Part shown: piece by piece, positions 21,235-30,255 of the stretch | How positions within the stretch are numbered: the first letter of the stretch is position 1 | How the letters are laid out: each line of letters begins with the position of its first letter | Assembly (NCBI RefSeq): GCF_026262505.1 | Contig: NC_067208.1 | Span: 7,015,962 to 7,079,961 of the forward strand | Direction of reading: 5' to 3' | Length of the DNA stretch: 64,000 nucleotides | From: Trichomonas vaginalis G3 | Taxonomy: Eukaryota; Parabasalia; Trichomonadida; Trichomonadidae | Made by a program: the position numbers and the translations under genes | Notes under the pieces: generated by a model | Told to the model about the DNA's origin: nothing | Database searches by the model: none | What the model saw: only the letters and a program-made list of their open reading frames with translations

Positions 21235-22460
21235 TAAGGATGTCAATTTGGAAGAAAAGTGAGAAAATTCCTAAAATGCTAAAAATGAATTTTCCAAACG
21301 TACCTTTTTATCTCATTTTTTTTGATTTTGAAAAAAATTTGGAGAGAAGAACTCTTCGTTTTTGAATTTTGTCACGATGGTTTTAAAGTATATTAGACAC
21401 ATGTATTGATATTACTATTTTTGTATATTTTGAGAGAAAATCCCTAAAAAGTGAGAAAATCCGAGACGGTTTGAGAAAATATATAAACTATTGAAAATTT
21501 GAATTAAACTTCTAATTTGGAAAAAAGAAATTTGGAAAGAAGAAAATTCAAAAATCGAGATTTAGACTCAGTATCAAATGGAGAACAAAATGTTTCTTCA
21601 TATGAAGGAAAAAATTTTCTTGTGAAGAAATAGAGTTTTTAAAATTTTATTGTATGTAATGAAATAAACAAATATTAAAATTATTTTTTGATAACAAGAA
21701 AATTCCCAACAGAAAATATTTGAGACAAAGAAAAAAAGAAAATTGAAAAATATTACTCTCCTTTACATTTCATGAGATTTTCAATTTATTTTCATAAAAT
21801 TGACAATTTTATACGTTTAGATGAAAATAAGTGATTTTGCTTGAAATAAAAATTATTGTTTGTTTACAGCTATCAAATAGATTTTTGCTATTTTGATTAA
21901 AATTTGTTAATCAAATTAATAATTTTTTTTCTAAATATCTTAAATATCTGGATCACTCACTGATACGATGAATTAAACGATAAAAATAATACAAACTCAA
22001 CTAAGTTTCCTGTCTTTCAACCAAAAAATATTATGCAATTTAAATTAAATTGTTTATTCAAAGATAAAACAAAGATAAAGTAATTATAATTATCATATAC
22101 TTTATGAATAACTCTCTAATTGGATAAGATTTTCGTACAAATATTTTTATTAATATCGATAAGAATATGTTTACCTACTATCACCATATGTCGATAAACG
22201 AGAGTAGAGTGATTTTTATCATCGAAACTTTTTAAAAGCTGTAAGCAGAAAGTAATAATCTTGTTTTTTCTGAGTTAGTTGTAGAACTATTGATGCCCGA
22301 GTTATCATTGTGATGCAGAAGGATATCAATGTACTGACTGAAGGATATGAATTGAATTGAATTGAATTTTATTGAATTTCAATTTGATCAAAATTTGTTG
22401 AAATGATATGAATGTGTCAACTTCTGTATCATTCTCCTTCACTCCTTCCTTATTCTTTCG

Positions 22461-22490
22461 AGAATGAAGCTAGCTCAGCTTTCGCTGAGC
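22461..22490 (+). other. Two adjacent stem-loops
   Basis: Near 22,451-22,465, ATTCT-TTCG-AGAAT forms a 5-bp stem with a UUCG-type loop. At 22,473-22,490, GCTCAGC-TTTC-GCTGAGC forms a perfect 7-bp GC-rich stem. Together they are unusual in AT-rich spacer and could be part of a structured RNA or of the transposon's sub-terminal region. Confidence 0.35.
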
Positions 22491-22636
22491 GAATTGACAC
22501 TTTTCATGCCCTAAACGTACATACTCTCAAATTTATCGAAAAAATTAATACCACCTAAACTAGTATATTCTTATTTTAAATATGATATTATCCTTATATT
22601 CCACACTAAAATTCATTTAAATCAACTTTTAAAAAA

Positions 22637-22658
22637 GTTCGAATCCTGCGCGTCTCAC
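22637..22658 (+). other. tRNA-like 3' end (T-loop and acceptor strand) with pol III-type terminator
   Basis: GTTCGAATCC matches the tRNA B-box/T-loop consensus. It is followed by TGC, GCGTCTC and A, the order expected for the 3' T-stem, acceptor strand and discriminator base, then CTTTTT. The 5' T-stem and the rest of a tRNA are missing, so it is a fragment or a tRNA-derived element end rather than a tRNA gene. Confidence 0.35.
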
Positions 22659-22797
22659 TTTTTAAATTTTCCAAATGGAAAATTATATTCTCCTAAAGTG
22701 AAAACAATTTTCCAAATTGACTTCCTTAGTTTAAACTTATAATATCACTTTTTCCACCTCTCTATGTTTTATCGTGTATATTAATTGGGCAATCAAT

Positions 22798-22803
22798 TCA
22801 CAA
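22798..22803 (+). promoter_or_regulatory. Initiator (Inr) for the 905-residue helical gene
   Basis: TCACAA, about 20 bases before the ATG at 22,821. Confidence 0.45.
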
Positions 22804-22820
22804 ATAAAATTTTCTAACGG

Positions 22821-25538
22821 ATGAGCGAAGTTGGAGCGAGAATATTACGCCCAGGAGCTGCAACTTCTTTAGGAACAAGGCAACAAAACAAAACATCTTT
22901 TGTTCCTACAGGCACTTATTCAGCTTTGAGCAATAATATCCGGCTGGTTTACCCTTCTCCACGTGATTCAAATCAAATTAGTGAGTTCAAAAACAGTTAT
23001 CAACAAATGATGACAAATTTAGCATCTTTCTTATCTCATAATAATACTACCACCGAATTTAGAGCACAATTTAATGTGATGATTAATGAAATGGACACCT
23101 TATTTAATACATTCATCGCAAATATGCCGCGAACAACATCTTCTGCACTAAAATCCGCTCGGGTTGCAAAAAGTCAAGCTAGTGACAGATTTTTACAATC
23201 AATTTTTCCGTTTTTAAAGCAATTCGGATTATTCACAAAAGCAATGACTAAAATACGGCAAAGTGGCGATGATCCAATACATGAAGCTATCGATATGCAC
23301 TTTACAATCATAAATGATTGTCTTGAAACAGTTCGTAAGAGCTCTACATCAGCAACTGGTATGCATGATGCTACTGTTAGGAGAGCCAAAACATTAGAGA
23401 GTCATTTAATGAACTTGAAGCGTACAGCGATAAATGTTATTCAAGAAGCGAAAGATACAACAAAAATTACAACAGAAATACGTAATTTTTCAAGAACACT
23501 GAATAATGCATTTACTAACGAGTTTGCAGATTCACCTCTTGGTCCTACTCCTTTGGAGAAATTAAGAGCCGATTCTTATACATCCTGTTGCGCTATTATA
23601 CATTCAGTTAGGGATGCCAATATGTTTGATAGTCATAGCACACAAATGTTTGAGTCTTACGACAATTTTAGAAATCAATTAAAAATTTTTCTTGAAAAAA
23701 ATGGAGTTGAAAAGACATTAAGCGACCTTGTTGATTGTGATATTGAAGATGTTGAACAGATAACCTTCAAATTTGATAAAAATGCTCCTTTGCTTCAAAT
23801 TCTTTTCAAAGCGAAAGAATTTTTCGATGACAAGAAAGTACAAGAGTTCATTGATGTTGTTCATGAAAAAGCAACACAGATTATCAAGGAAAGTGATACT
23901 CTTCAGAAGCAAATTTTGGAATTTGCAAATCTCCAAAACCAAATAAAACAAGCAAAGGTTGAAAGAGATGCCGCACGTAAAATAACAGAGGACACAAGGA
24001 AAGAAAATGAAGAAATGAGACAAATTCTTAACGAAAACATGAAGAAAATGGAAGAATATGATAAAAACTCTGGTGCAGATACACAATTCAAGCGTGCAAT
24101 CATTGAATCTATTGATAGCATGGCTAAAGTACTTAATGAAGAAGTTCCTGAGATGGATACTGATCGAGGAATTCTAATGGTTTATAGAAATTATTTGAAA
24201 GCTGTTTTTGAGCAAAAATGCAAGAATTGTGCTTTAAATATGGAAAGAAATAAAAGAATGACAGAAATGATGTATCCAATTGTAGAAAAAGACCAGGATA
24301 TCGAGAAAATGGTCTCTTCTTTGGTTTCAGTTACAAAAGAATGTCAAAACAATTTAAAGTCAAGATCAATCGAAATTTCTCAAATTAACATCGATTTGAT
24401 ATCGCAAAGAGAATCATTTAACAAGATACTTGCTTTAATTAATAAGAAACTTCCTAACGGAGTCGAAATTGGTGAATATACTTATAATGCTGTTAAAAAC
24501 AATCTCGATGAAATCAAAAGAAATCTTGATGGAATTGTTGATCAAAAATCTTTGGCTCAGCAAGAATTCGTTGCTGATTTAATGAAACGATTCAAAACTA
24601 TTTTAGAAACAGACCAAACAGAATCGATTGAAAGCTATTTGTTCCAAATTGAAAACAGATTAAGACAAGCTGAACAAGAACATATGAATTATAATATCTT
24701 TTTGAATAACATATCATTGAGATTATATACAATTCTCAAGAAAGAAAAGAAATCAAATCCTTCAATAGAAGATGAAGTAAATGAAGCAGTTACTGAAGTC
24801 CAGAATTATATTAGTGATATAGAAAATACTCCAAAACAACCAGAAACAGTAAATGTTACTGATTATTCATTGATTGCTGAGAAACTTTCAAAGATTTTGG
24901 AAAAAGATGTTGACAAAGAAAGTGAAGAATCAATTTTATCAGCTATTGATGATATGAATGATTATCTGAATAGTACAAGAAAGAGATTCAAAACAGCTTC
25001 GGCAGAAGCATCAAGATGCAAAGGAGAAATGATTGATATCGTTGATAAATTACAGAATTTCTTAAATCAACCTTCAAATATTCCAAGAGATCTTGAGAAA
25101 ATTGTTGAACTTGCTGATGATCTCATTAAAAAACTTCTTGCACAAAGAAATGAACTTAAGTTGGCTGATATAACTAAAATGTTTGAGCCAGTTTTCCCAT
25201 ATCTTCATACTTCATCTCAATCAGATCCATTTTCGTTCATTCCTGACTTTGTTAATGAATTCCAAATGGTTGAAAGTTCTGTTCTATCTTTGAAACCATT
25301 TGCACTGATTTTGAACAATATTTTCACCAATTTTGATTGTCAATATTCTAGTTTCGATCCGAAATCTCATTCTTATAACTACTTGAAAGGACAAGTCAAT
25401 GAATTACATCAAACTTTGGGTTCCATGTCTGCAGCAAAAACACACAACTTGATTTATTTGGTACTTTCAAGATTTGTTACTTTTGTTTCATCTATTTCAT
25501 CAGCAATTGCTATGGCATATGAAGCAAAAGGAAAATAA
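22821..25538 (+). CDS. Long helical/coiled-coil protein, unknown
   Basis: 905 residues. The first ~40 are a basic, Gly/Thr/Arg-containing unstructured head. The rest is almost entirely helical, with a strong coiled coil at ~360-415 (LQNQIKQAKVERDAARKI...) and weaker ones at ~480-570 and ~690-760. No membrane segment or catalytic motif is seen. In general style it resembles the 975-5768 protein (long helical bundles, similar length of head and tail), but I cannot show that they are related. Such proteins are common among parabasalid cytoskeletal components, an inference only. The promoter lies immediately after the end of the candidate transposon, which may therefore supply or disturb its upstream region. 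Confidence 0.75.
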   Translation: MSEVGARILRPGAATSLGTRQQNKTSFVPTGTYSALSNNIRLVYPSPRDSNQISEFKNSYQQMMTNLASFLSHNNTTTEFRAQFNVMINEMDTLFNTFIANMPRTTSSALKSARVAKSQASDRFLQSIFPFLKQFGLFTKAMTKIRQSGDDPIHEAIDMHFTIINDCLETVRKSSTSATGMHDATVRRAKTLESHLMNLKRTAINVIQEAKDTTKITTEIRNFSRTLNNAFTNEFADSPLGPTPLEKLRADSYTSCCAIIHSVRDANMFDSHSTQMFESYDNFRNQLKIFLEKNGVEKTLSDLVDCDIEDVEQITFKFDKNAPLLQILFKAKEFFDDKKVQEFIDVVHEKATQIIKESDTLQKQILEFANLQNQIKQAKVERDAARKITEDTRKENEEMRQILNENMKKMEEYDKNSGADTQFKRAIIESIDSMAKVLNEEVPEMDTDRGILMVYRNYLKAVFEQKCKNCALNMERNKRMTEMMYPIVEKDQDIEKMVSSLVSVTKECQNNLKSRSIEISQINIDLISQRESFNKILALINKKLPNGVEIGEYTYNAVKNNLDEIKRNLDGIVDQKSLAQQEFVADLMKRFKTILETDQTESIESYLFQIENRLRQAEQEHMNYNIFLNNISLRLYTILKKEKKSNPSIEDEVNEAVTEVQNYISDIENTPKQPETVNVTDYSLIAEKLSKILEKDVDKESEESILSAIDDMNDYLNSTRKRFKTASAEASRCKGEMIDIVDKLQNFLNQPSNIPRDLEKIVELADDLIKKLLAQRNELKLADITKMFEPVFPYLHTSSQSDPFSFIPDFVNEFQMVESSVLSLKPFALILNNIFTNFDCQYSSFDPKSHSYNYLKGQVNELHQTLGSMSAAKTHNLIYLVLSRFVTFVSSISSAIAMAYEAKGK

Positions 25539-25870
25539 GAAATTTATATTATATTATTTTGTTTGTATTTTATTAAAATTATATTTATCGGATATTAGTT
25601 CGTTATTTTCTTGAAATAGCATTGCTAATTAGAATGATCTAAAATAAAAATAGAAAAAAGTAAGAAGTCCTAGTTGAATGCTATAAACGCTATTTTTTGG
25701 CCTATTTTCTATACTCAAATAGTAAAATTGATTTATGAAGAAATTTGATAACAGTTTTATTGAATGATTTAATGTAACAATGCATATACTAATGCTATGT
25801 ATCGTATTTGTAGATTGGTTAATGCATAAATTTATATTTTAAAAAATTAATTTGAGATACACACATAATT

Positions 25871-27049
25871 TTATTGTTTTGTTGCTGGGAATGGATTTGC
25901 TTGCACTTCTACATTATAGATTGTGCAAGGACGAACAGGTCTCCCGTTAGGCAATGTTTTTCCGTCAATTATTGAAGCAACGTAACCTTCTCCTGACTTA
26001 ACGCAGCCAATAATATGATATTGGTCAATAGAAAGAGGTTCTTTTGATATTCCGAAGTCCGCTGTATTCGAAATTCTTGAAATATTTTTATTTTTCTTGA
26101 CAATATAGATCTGGTACCTCATTCCTCTACGTGGTTCATTTCTTTCGAATGAAAACGGTGTTCCCCATACGGATTCATCGCTAATTGCACTAGATGCAAT
26201 TTCCAAAAACTTTCCTTGATCAACTTTCTTAACTTCTGCTTTATCATAAGATCCTCGTAAAGCGTGGCCAAGAAAATTCAGTACACCCATTGGTGTTTTG
26301 TCAGAATCTAATTCTAATATGACATTTCCAAGAGAAGTATGCAAACAAACTAATGATTTTTGTTTAGGAGGGTTAGTTGATAACTGTGATGCCAATGCGA
26401 AGCTCTCTGAGTTTGGCCTTGCTAAAAACCAAGTTTTATCTTCTTCTTTTACTGTAGGATGCTTAATATCAAATGTTCCTAATAGTAACCTTGCATTACG
26501 CTGTGCTTCTGTTTCTGTGACTTCTTTTCGGAAACTAACAAGAGGTTTCGGAGGAAGATCTAATTTTCTTGAAGGATCATGAATAACAACCAAATCAGAT
26601 TCCTCAAATGGATCACATGTAATCAAATCTTGCCAGATATTTGGAAGCTTGTTAAATTGAAGAATTGATTGATAATTATAAACGTTCCCGTTTTTCTTAT
26701 TCATAACAATGATATTTTTGGTTGTTAACTTTTCTTGGGTAACCGGATCAATAATATCTCCATTTTCGTCTTCTGTAAATTTTGCTTCAATTAAATCTGT
26801 CATTTTATAAGGAATTCCTTTGAAAGGATGAACACTATTCTCTGAAAAGTATTTCTCAGCTCCTTCTTTAGAGTATGCATATCCGAATTCATCGAATAAT
26901 GAATCTTCATTTGGATAATATGTAAGAGAGCAAGTATTGAATTGAAAATCATCAATAATTTCTTGAGCATTAGATCGCTGTTGCGTTTTTCCTAGCATTT
27001 CATTGTGTGTAAATCTAACTCCAGAAACACCACGCTTTCGCTTACCCAT
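25871..27049 (-). CDS. PPIL2: PPIL2/Cyp60-type U-box plus cyclophilin-like protein
   Basis: 392 residues. The N-terminus starts MGKRKRG, as in the PPIL2 family. Residues ~35-170 hold the two U-box-like lobes typical of PPIL2 (FNTCSLTYYPNEDSLFDEFGYAYS... and ITCDPFEESDLVVIHDPS, with NVYNYQSILQFN between). The C-terminal ~160 residues form a cyclophilin-like domain starting SLVCLHTSLGNVILELDSDKTPMGVLNFLGHAL. PPIL2 proteins are spliceosome-associated ubiquitin-ligase-like factors. In this copy the cyclophilin catalytic signatures FHR and QFF(I/V) are not present, and the middle of the domain is diverged, so isomerase activity is doubtful. The promoter has TCATTT at 27,051-27,056 (minus strand), only a few bases from the ATG. 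The gene ends convergently with its plus-strand neighbour. Confidence 0.85.
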   Translation of the reverse strand: MGKRKRGVSGVRFTHNEMLGKTQQRSNAQEIIDDFQFNTCSLTYYPNEDSLFDEFGYAYSKEGAEKYFSENSVHPFKGIPYKMTDLIEAKFTEDENGDIIDPVTQEKLTTKNIIVMNKKNGNVYNYQSILQFNKLPNIWQDLITCDPFEESDLVVIHDPSRKLDLPPKPLVSFRKEVTETEAQRNARLLLGTFDIKHPTVKEEDKTWFLARPNSESFALASQLSTNPPKQKSLVCLHTSLGNVILELDSDKTPMGVLNFLGHALRGSYDKAEVKKVDQGKFLEIASSAISDESVWGTPFSFERNEPRRGMRYQIYIVKKNKNISRISNTADFGISKEPLSIDQYHIIGCVKSGEGYVASIIDGKTLPNGRPVRPCTIYNVEVQANPFPATKQ

Positions 27050-27050
27050 A

Positions 27051-27056
27051 AAATGA
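27051..27056 (-). promoter_or_regulatory. Initiator (Inr) for the PPIL2-like gene
   Basis: TCATTT on the minus strand, immediately upstream of the start codon; this gives a leader of only a few bases, usual in this lineage. Confidence 0.6.
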
Positions 27057-27600
27057 TCAATTTAACCGGAACAGAATACCACATAACGCATATGATTCAA
27101 ACATTGCAACTTATCTATGGAAAATCCTTATTTAAGATGAAATTTTCATTTCATTATTTGACTATATGGAAAACAATGTAACTTATGTATTAGATAAGGC
27201 GAGATATCATATGTAATTTAGTCTATTTTCCTTCTTTTTATTTATTGAAATATATTCAAAATCTAAAAGTTGTTTTTCATCTTTGAGTATAGCATCATCA
27301 ATTCACACAACTGCAAGAAAACTCATTTCTAGCATTAAGATAAGACAAATATTGAATTAGACTTTGAATACTTTTATATCTCAAAAATTTTCTTTGAAGA
27401 AAGCAACAAATGATTAAGATAGAAGTTTCTATGATGATTTACAATACTCATCAACTTTGAAAATAATTTTTGTATGATTTCAATTTGAAAAATTGCAAAT
27501 TCGCCAATATTTATAAAGTAAAAATTGCTAGGAAACAAATGTAGATGATGAATATCCTATTTCTGTAAGGATTTAATTTAGGCGAGATTTTAAACGTTCG
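27057..27600. other. Divergent intergenic region, nothing recognised
   Basis: About 540 bases of AT-rich DNA between divergent gene starts. No RNA gene or repeat is visible. Confidence 0.4.
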
Positions 27601-27606
27601 TCACTT
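27601..27606 (+). promoter_or_regulatory. Initiator (Inr) for the TPR/HAT-type gene
   Basis: TCACTT, with the predicted start base 15 bases before the ATG at 27,618. Confidence 0.55.
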
Positions 27607-27617
27607 CCATCTGAAGC

Positions 27618-29738
27618 ATGTCTTCCCTTTCTTACTGGAATGACGTGATGGATGAGGAGCCCACATTAATGTCATCAGACAGACGAGTAGGTTCTGTCCC
27701 TCATAAATCAGGGCCTCGTATCGATGACTTTTTTATTGAATCAAGCGAAGAACCAATTCCAACACTTGACGAATCCTATAAAAATGTAGGAGCGCCTCTA
27801 CTTCCATCACCTTCTCATAGGCGCTCCAGATCTTTGAATAGCTCGGATATGGAAGCTGTCCCACCAATAGATCTCTCATTTGCAATGCACAAACCTTCAG
27901 ATCTCTTACCAGTTGATCTTAAAAATTTAGCAAGCCAACAGAAACCCGCGCCTTCACTAGAATTATACGAAGCAATTTTAGAAAGTGATTCACCTGACAA
28001 AATCAACAAAGCAAATAAGCAACTTCAACGAATCGTTAAAACTAAATCTGATGCTAAAGAACTAGGTAAAATATATAGAACTGCAGCAGAAATCAACAAA
28101 CGCAATTTTCTTTTCAATGATTCGCTAAATTTATACGAAAAAGCAACAGAAGCCGAGCCAGGAAATGCTCAGAACTATTTGGATCACTCAAAAGTATTAG
28201 AGGAACTCGGACAAATCGAAAAAGCCGAGAATATCCTCAGAAATGGTATTTTTGTATGTGCGCAACATGAACAACTTACTCCAAAACTTCTTAAAATGTT
28301 CGAAAAAAGACAGAAATTCGATGCCGTGAGAAAAGTTTTAGGTTCATTGTACCAAAGGCTTGGAGTTCCAGCGGCAACACCAAGTTTACTTGAAGGCATA
28401 TTGTTTGAAATAAGACATGGCGATATCAAGAAGTCTCTTAACCTTTTATCTGAATTAGAAAAAACATCTCAACTCAAAAACGGCTTTTTCGTAGAACTTG
28501 CCGAAGACATACGTCGTAGAGGTTTATCTGATCTCTCAATTCAATGCTCTCAAACAGGAATTGAGAAATACCCTACAATGCCTAGTAATTGGCTTCATTT
28601 CATATCAGTACAGCGTACGCCTCATGATACTCTTGAAGCTCTTAATAACGCTTCAGGAAAACTATCCGTTTCTACGATGACCAAAATTGGTCAAACCGCT
28701 GCATTTCAATGCGCGCACTTAGGAGACATGAAGAGCGCTCGGAAGATACTTGCTGAGGCCATGTCTACAGCTTCGCCTGACCAACGATGGCGTTTTCTTT
28801 ACAATTCTTCAGTCATCGAAACATTATTCGGCCAACCACCACTTGTCGAGAAACTTCTTAACTACACTTTACATATTACACCACAAAAGTCGATTTCTAC
28901 CGTACTCATGGCCATTGCAAAGTATTATGAGCAAGTAAATGACATGAAGAACGCCAAACGGATTTACAAGCAGTTCCGAAAGGAATTCACCAGTGACTGG
29001 CGAATATTCCTGGAATACGCTTTATTCCTTATCCGTAGAGGCAACAGATCGAAAGCGATCAAGTGGGTCAAGAAAGGCATCGAAATCCACTCGGCGACCG
29101 GCAGATTATGGGCCTTATACGTACAGTTGGAAGACGAGACTCTCCAGAGCCAACGTTTGGTCGAAGCCGTAATGAGTGCTCCGAAAAGTGGCGAAATCTG
29201 GGTCGAAGCCGCCAGAATGGCCATGAATCCATTGACACCTTTCTTCAACTTAAAGAACGCGGAGTTCTTTTTGACGGAGAGTTTTCTCTTCACTCCACAA
29301 TACGCTGACATCTTCATAGAGATGATCAGACTCTGTTTACTCAAAGGCGGATTGAACGCTGACTTGAGTACTGTTCATGACTTGTTCCTTTCCGGAGAAG
29401 GAAACTACGGAACAGTCATTTACATGTTCAGGAAACCAGGCACTGAATTCACTGAACAAGAGTTTGATGCGATTGTTGATGGCGTGAAGAAGGATATCAT
29501 TAGACACGCGAAGGCTTATTCGCATGCAATTGCTCGCTCTTCATTTGTTGTTGATTCTGTAAGACACGAGGAGGAGAACCTGAAGAATGAAAAGGAGAAT
29601 GAATCTCCTTTTTCGTTCAGCTTCGGTTTGTCTTCTTTCTTCGATGCAATGTACGCGTCGCAGGAGAAGAAATCCCCTCAGGAGCTTCTGGATGTTCGGA
29701 AATCAATCATTTTCGGAACATCTATGGTTATGTTATAA
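27618..29738 (+). CDS. TPR/HAT-type helical repeat protein
   Basis: 706 residues. Residues ~1-100 are disordered and Ser/Pro/Arg rich. From ~125 to ~600 there are tandem helix-turn-helix repeats with TPR/HAT character: YEKATEAEPGNAQNYLDHSKVLEELGQIEKAENIL, KRIYKQFRKEFTSDWRIFLEYALFLIRRGNRSKAIKWVKKGIE, and SGEIWVEAARMAMNP with FLTESFLFTPQYADIFIEMIRL. The Trp and Tyr positions of the last repeats resemble HAT repeats of RNA-processing factors (Prp6/CstF class), but the order does not fit one family clearly. The 28,950-29,700 part is GC-richer than the start. No signal peptide or membrane segment. RNA processing is my leading guess; a general TPR scaffold is the alternative. Confidence 0.75.
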   Translation: MSSLSYWNDVMDEEPTLMSSDRRVGSVPHKSGPRIDDFFIESSEEPIPTLDESYKNVGAPLLPSPSHRRSRSLNSSDMEAVPPIDLSFAMHKPSDLLPVDLKNLASQQKPAPSLELYEAILESDSPDKINKANKQLQRIVKTKSDAKELGKIYRTAAEINKRNFLFNDSLNLYEKATEAEPGNAQNYLDHSKVLEELGQIEKAENILRNGIFVCAQHEQLTPKLLKMFEKRQKFDAVRKVLGSLYQRLGVPAATPSLLEGILFEIRHGDIKKSLNLLSELEKTSQLKNGFFVELAEDIRRRGLSDLSIQCSQTGIEKYPTMPSNWLHFISVQRTPHDTLEALNNASGKLSVSTMTKIGQTAAFQCAHLGDMKSARKILAEAMSTASPDQRWRFLYNSSVIETLFGQPPLVEKLLNYTLHITPQKSISTVLMAIAKYYEQVNDMKNAKRIYKQFRKEFTSDWRIFLEYALFLIRRGNRSKAIKWVKKGIEIHSATGRLWALYVQLEDETLQSQRLVEAVMSAPKSGEIWVEAARMAMNPLTPFFNLKNAEFFLTESFLFTPQYADIFIEMIRLCLLKGGLNADLSTVHDLFLSGEGNYGTVIYMFRKPGTEFTEQEFDAIVDGVKKDIIRHAKAYSHAIARSSFVVDSVRHEEENLKNEKENESPFSFSFGLSSFFDAMYASQEKKSPQELLDVRKSIIFGTSMVML

Positions 29739-30223
29739 ATAAAATTTTTAATAATTCATTTAACTTTATTTTTTAGATTCTTATTCATAAAGAAAACATA
29801 ATGAAACAATATTTCATGTTACAATAGATGAAATCACAATTTGATTAGAATTTCAATTTTTTCTTGGTATTTATCCAAATCTATCTATGTGTAAAGTGAA
29901 AATGTTAAGCGTTGTAAATAGAATATGCTATCTGAAATCCTGAATAAATCAAAAATTAAAGACAAGATTCAAAATTTAGGAATATAAGATTTGGATTCAT
30001 CCTTTTCCATGTTAAAGTGGTCGTTACTGTCTATGAATGAAAGTGCACATCCCATTTGAATTACATATTGACACATATTGAAGATAATTATCTTTTTATT
30101 CTATGTTATTGAAGCATGATCTCTATAACATAAAGGCAGACAGATAAAGTTGATGTAATTACTAGGAAGTGAAACTAAATGCGATAAATTCATTGATAGC
30201 TTCTGTAAGTGGCAAAAAATTCT
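29739..30223. other. Intergenic, nothing recognised
   Basis: AT-rich spacer between two plus-strand genes, with no supported frame. Confidence 0.4.
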
Positions 30224-30229
30224 TCACAA
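30224..30229 (+). promoter_or_regulatory. Initiator (Inr) for the CCA-adding enzyme
   Basis: TCACAA, about 30 bases before the ATG at 30,256. It argues for that ATG rather than any codon further upstream, since the frame stays open to a GTG at 30,169. Confidence 0.5.
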
Positions 30230-30255
30230 TTCAAAATTTTCTCTCAAAATCTAAT

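Larger units (their letters stand above)
21235..22728. mobile_element. Candidate non-autonomous DNA transposon, 1.5 kb
   Basis: The outer ends are inverted repeats: TAAGGATGTCAATTTGGA at 21,235-21,252, and TAAGGAAGTCAATTTGGA read in reverse from 22,728 (17 of 18 match). They are flanked by the direct repeat GTTTAAA (21,228-21,234 and 22,729-22,735), a likely 7-bp target duplication, although that word is nearly palindromic and so weaker evidence. The interior has no long frame and no transposase motif, but contains many TTTGGAA and GAGAAAAT words, two tight hairpins (22,461-22,490) and a tRNA-like 3' end (22,637-22,658). The family cannot be named; a 7-8-bp duplication would fit hAT-like elements best. 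Confidence 0.5.

Noticed and set aside
22290-22345. Possible box C/D snoRNA (GTGATGC ... CTGA)
   Set aside because: The boxes are imperfect and too close together, and no terminal stem is visible.
22345-22378. GAATT tandem run as a microsatellite of interest
   Set aside because: Short and expected by chance in AT-rich DNA; no flanking structure.
30190-30215. GTAAGTGG as a splice donor before the CCA gene
   Set aside because: Parabasalid introns use GTATGT with an ACTAAC...AG end, and none is nearby.
30169-30255. N-terminal extension of the CCA enzyme from a GTG
   Set aside because: No ATG, and the initiator at 30,224 falls inside it, so the ATG at 30,256 is the better start.
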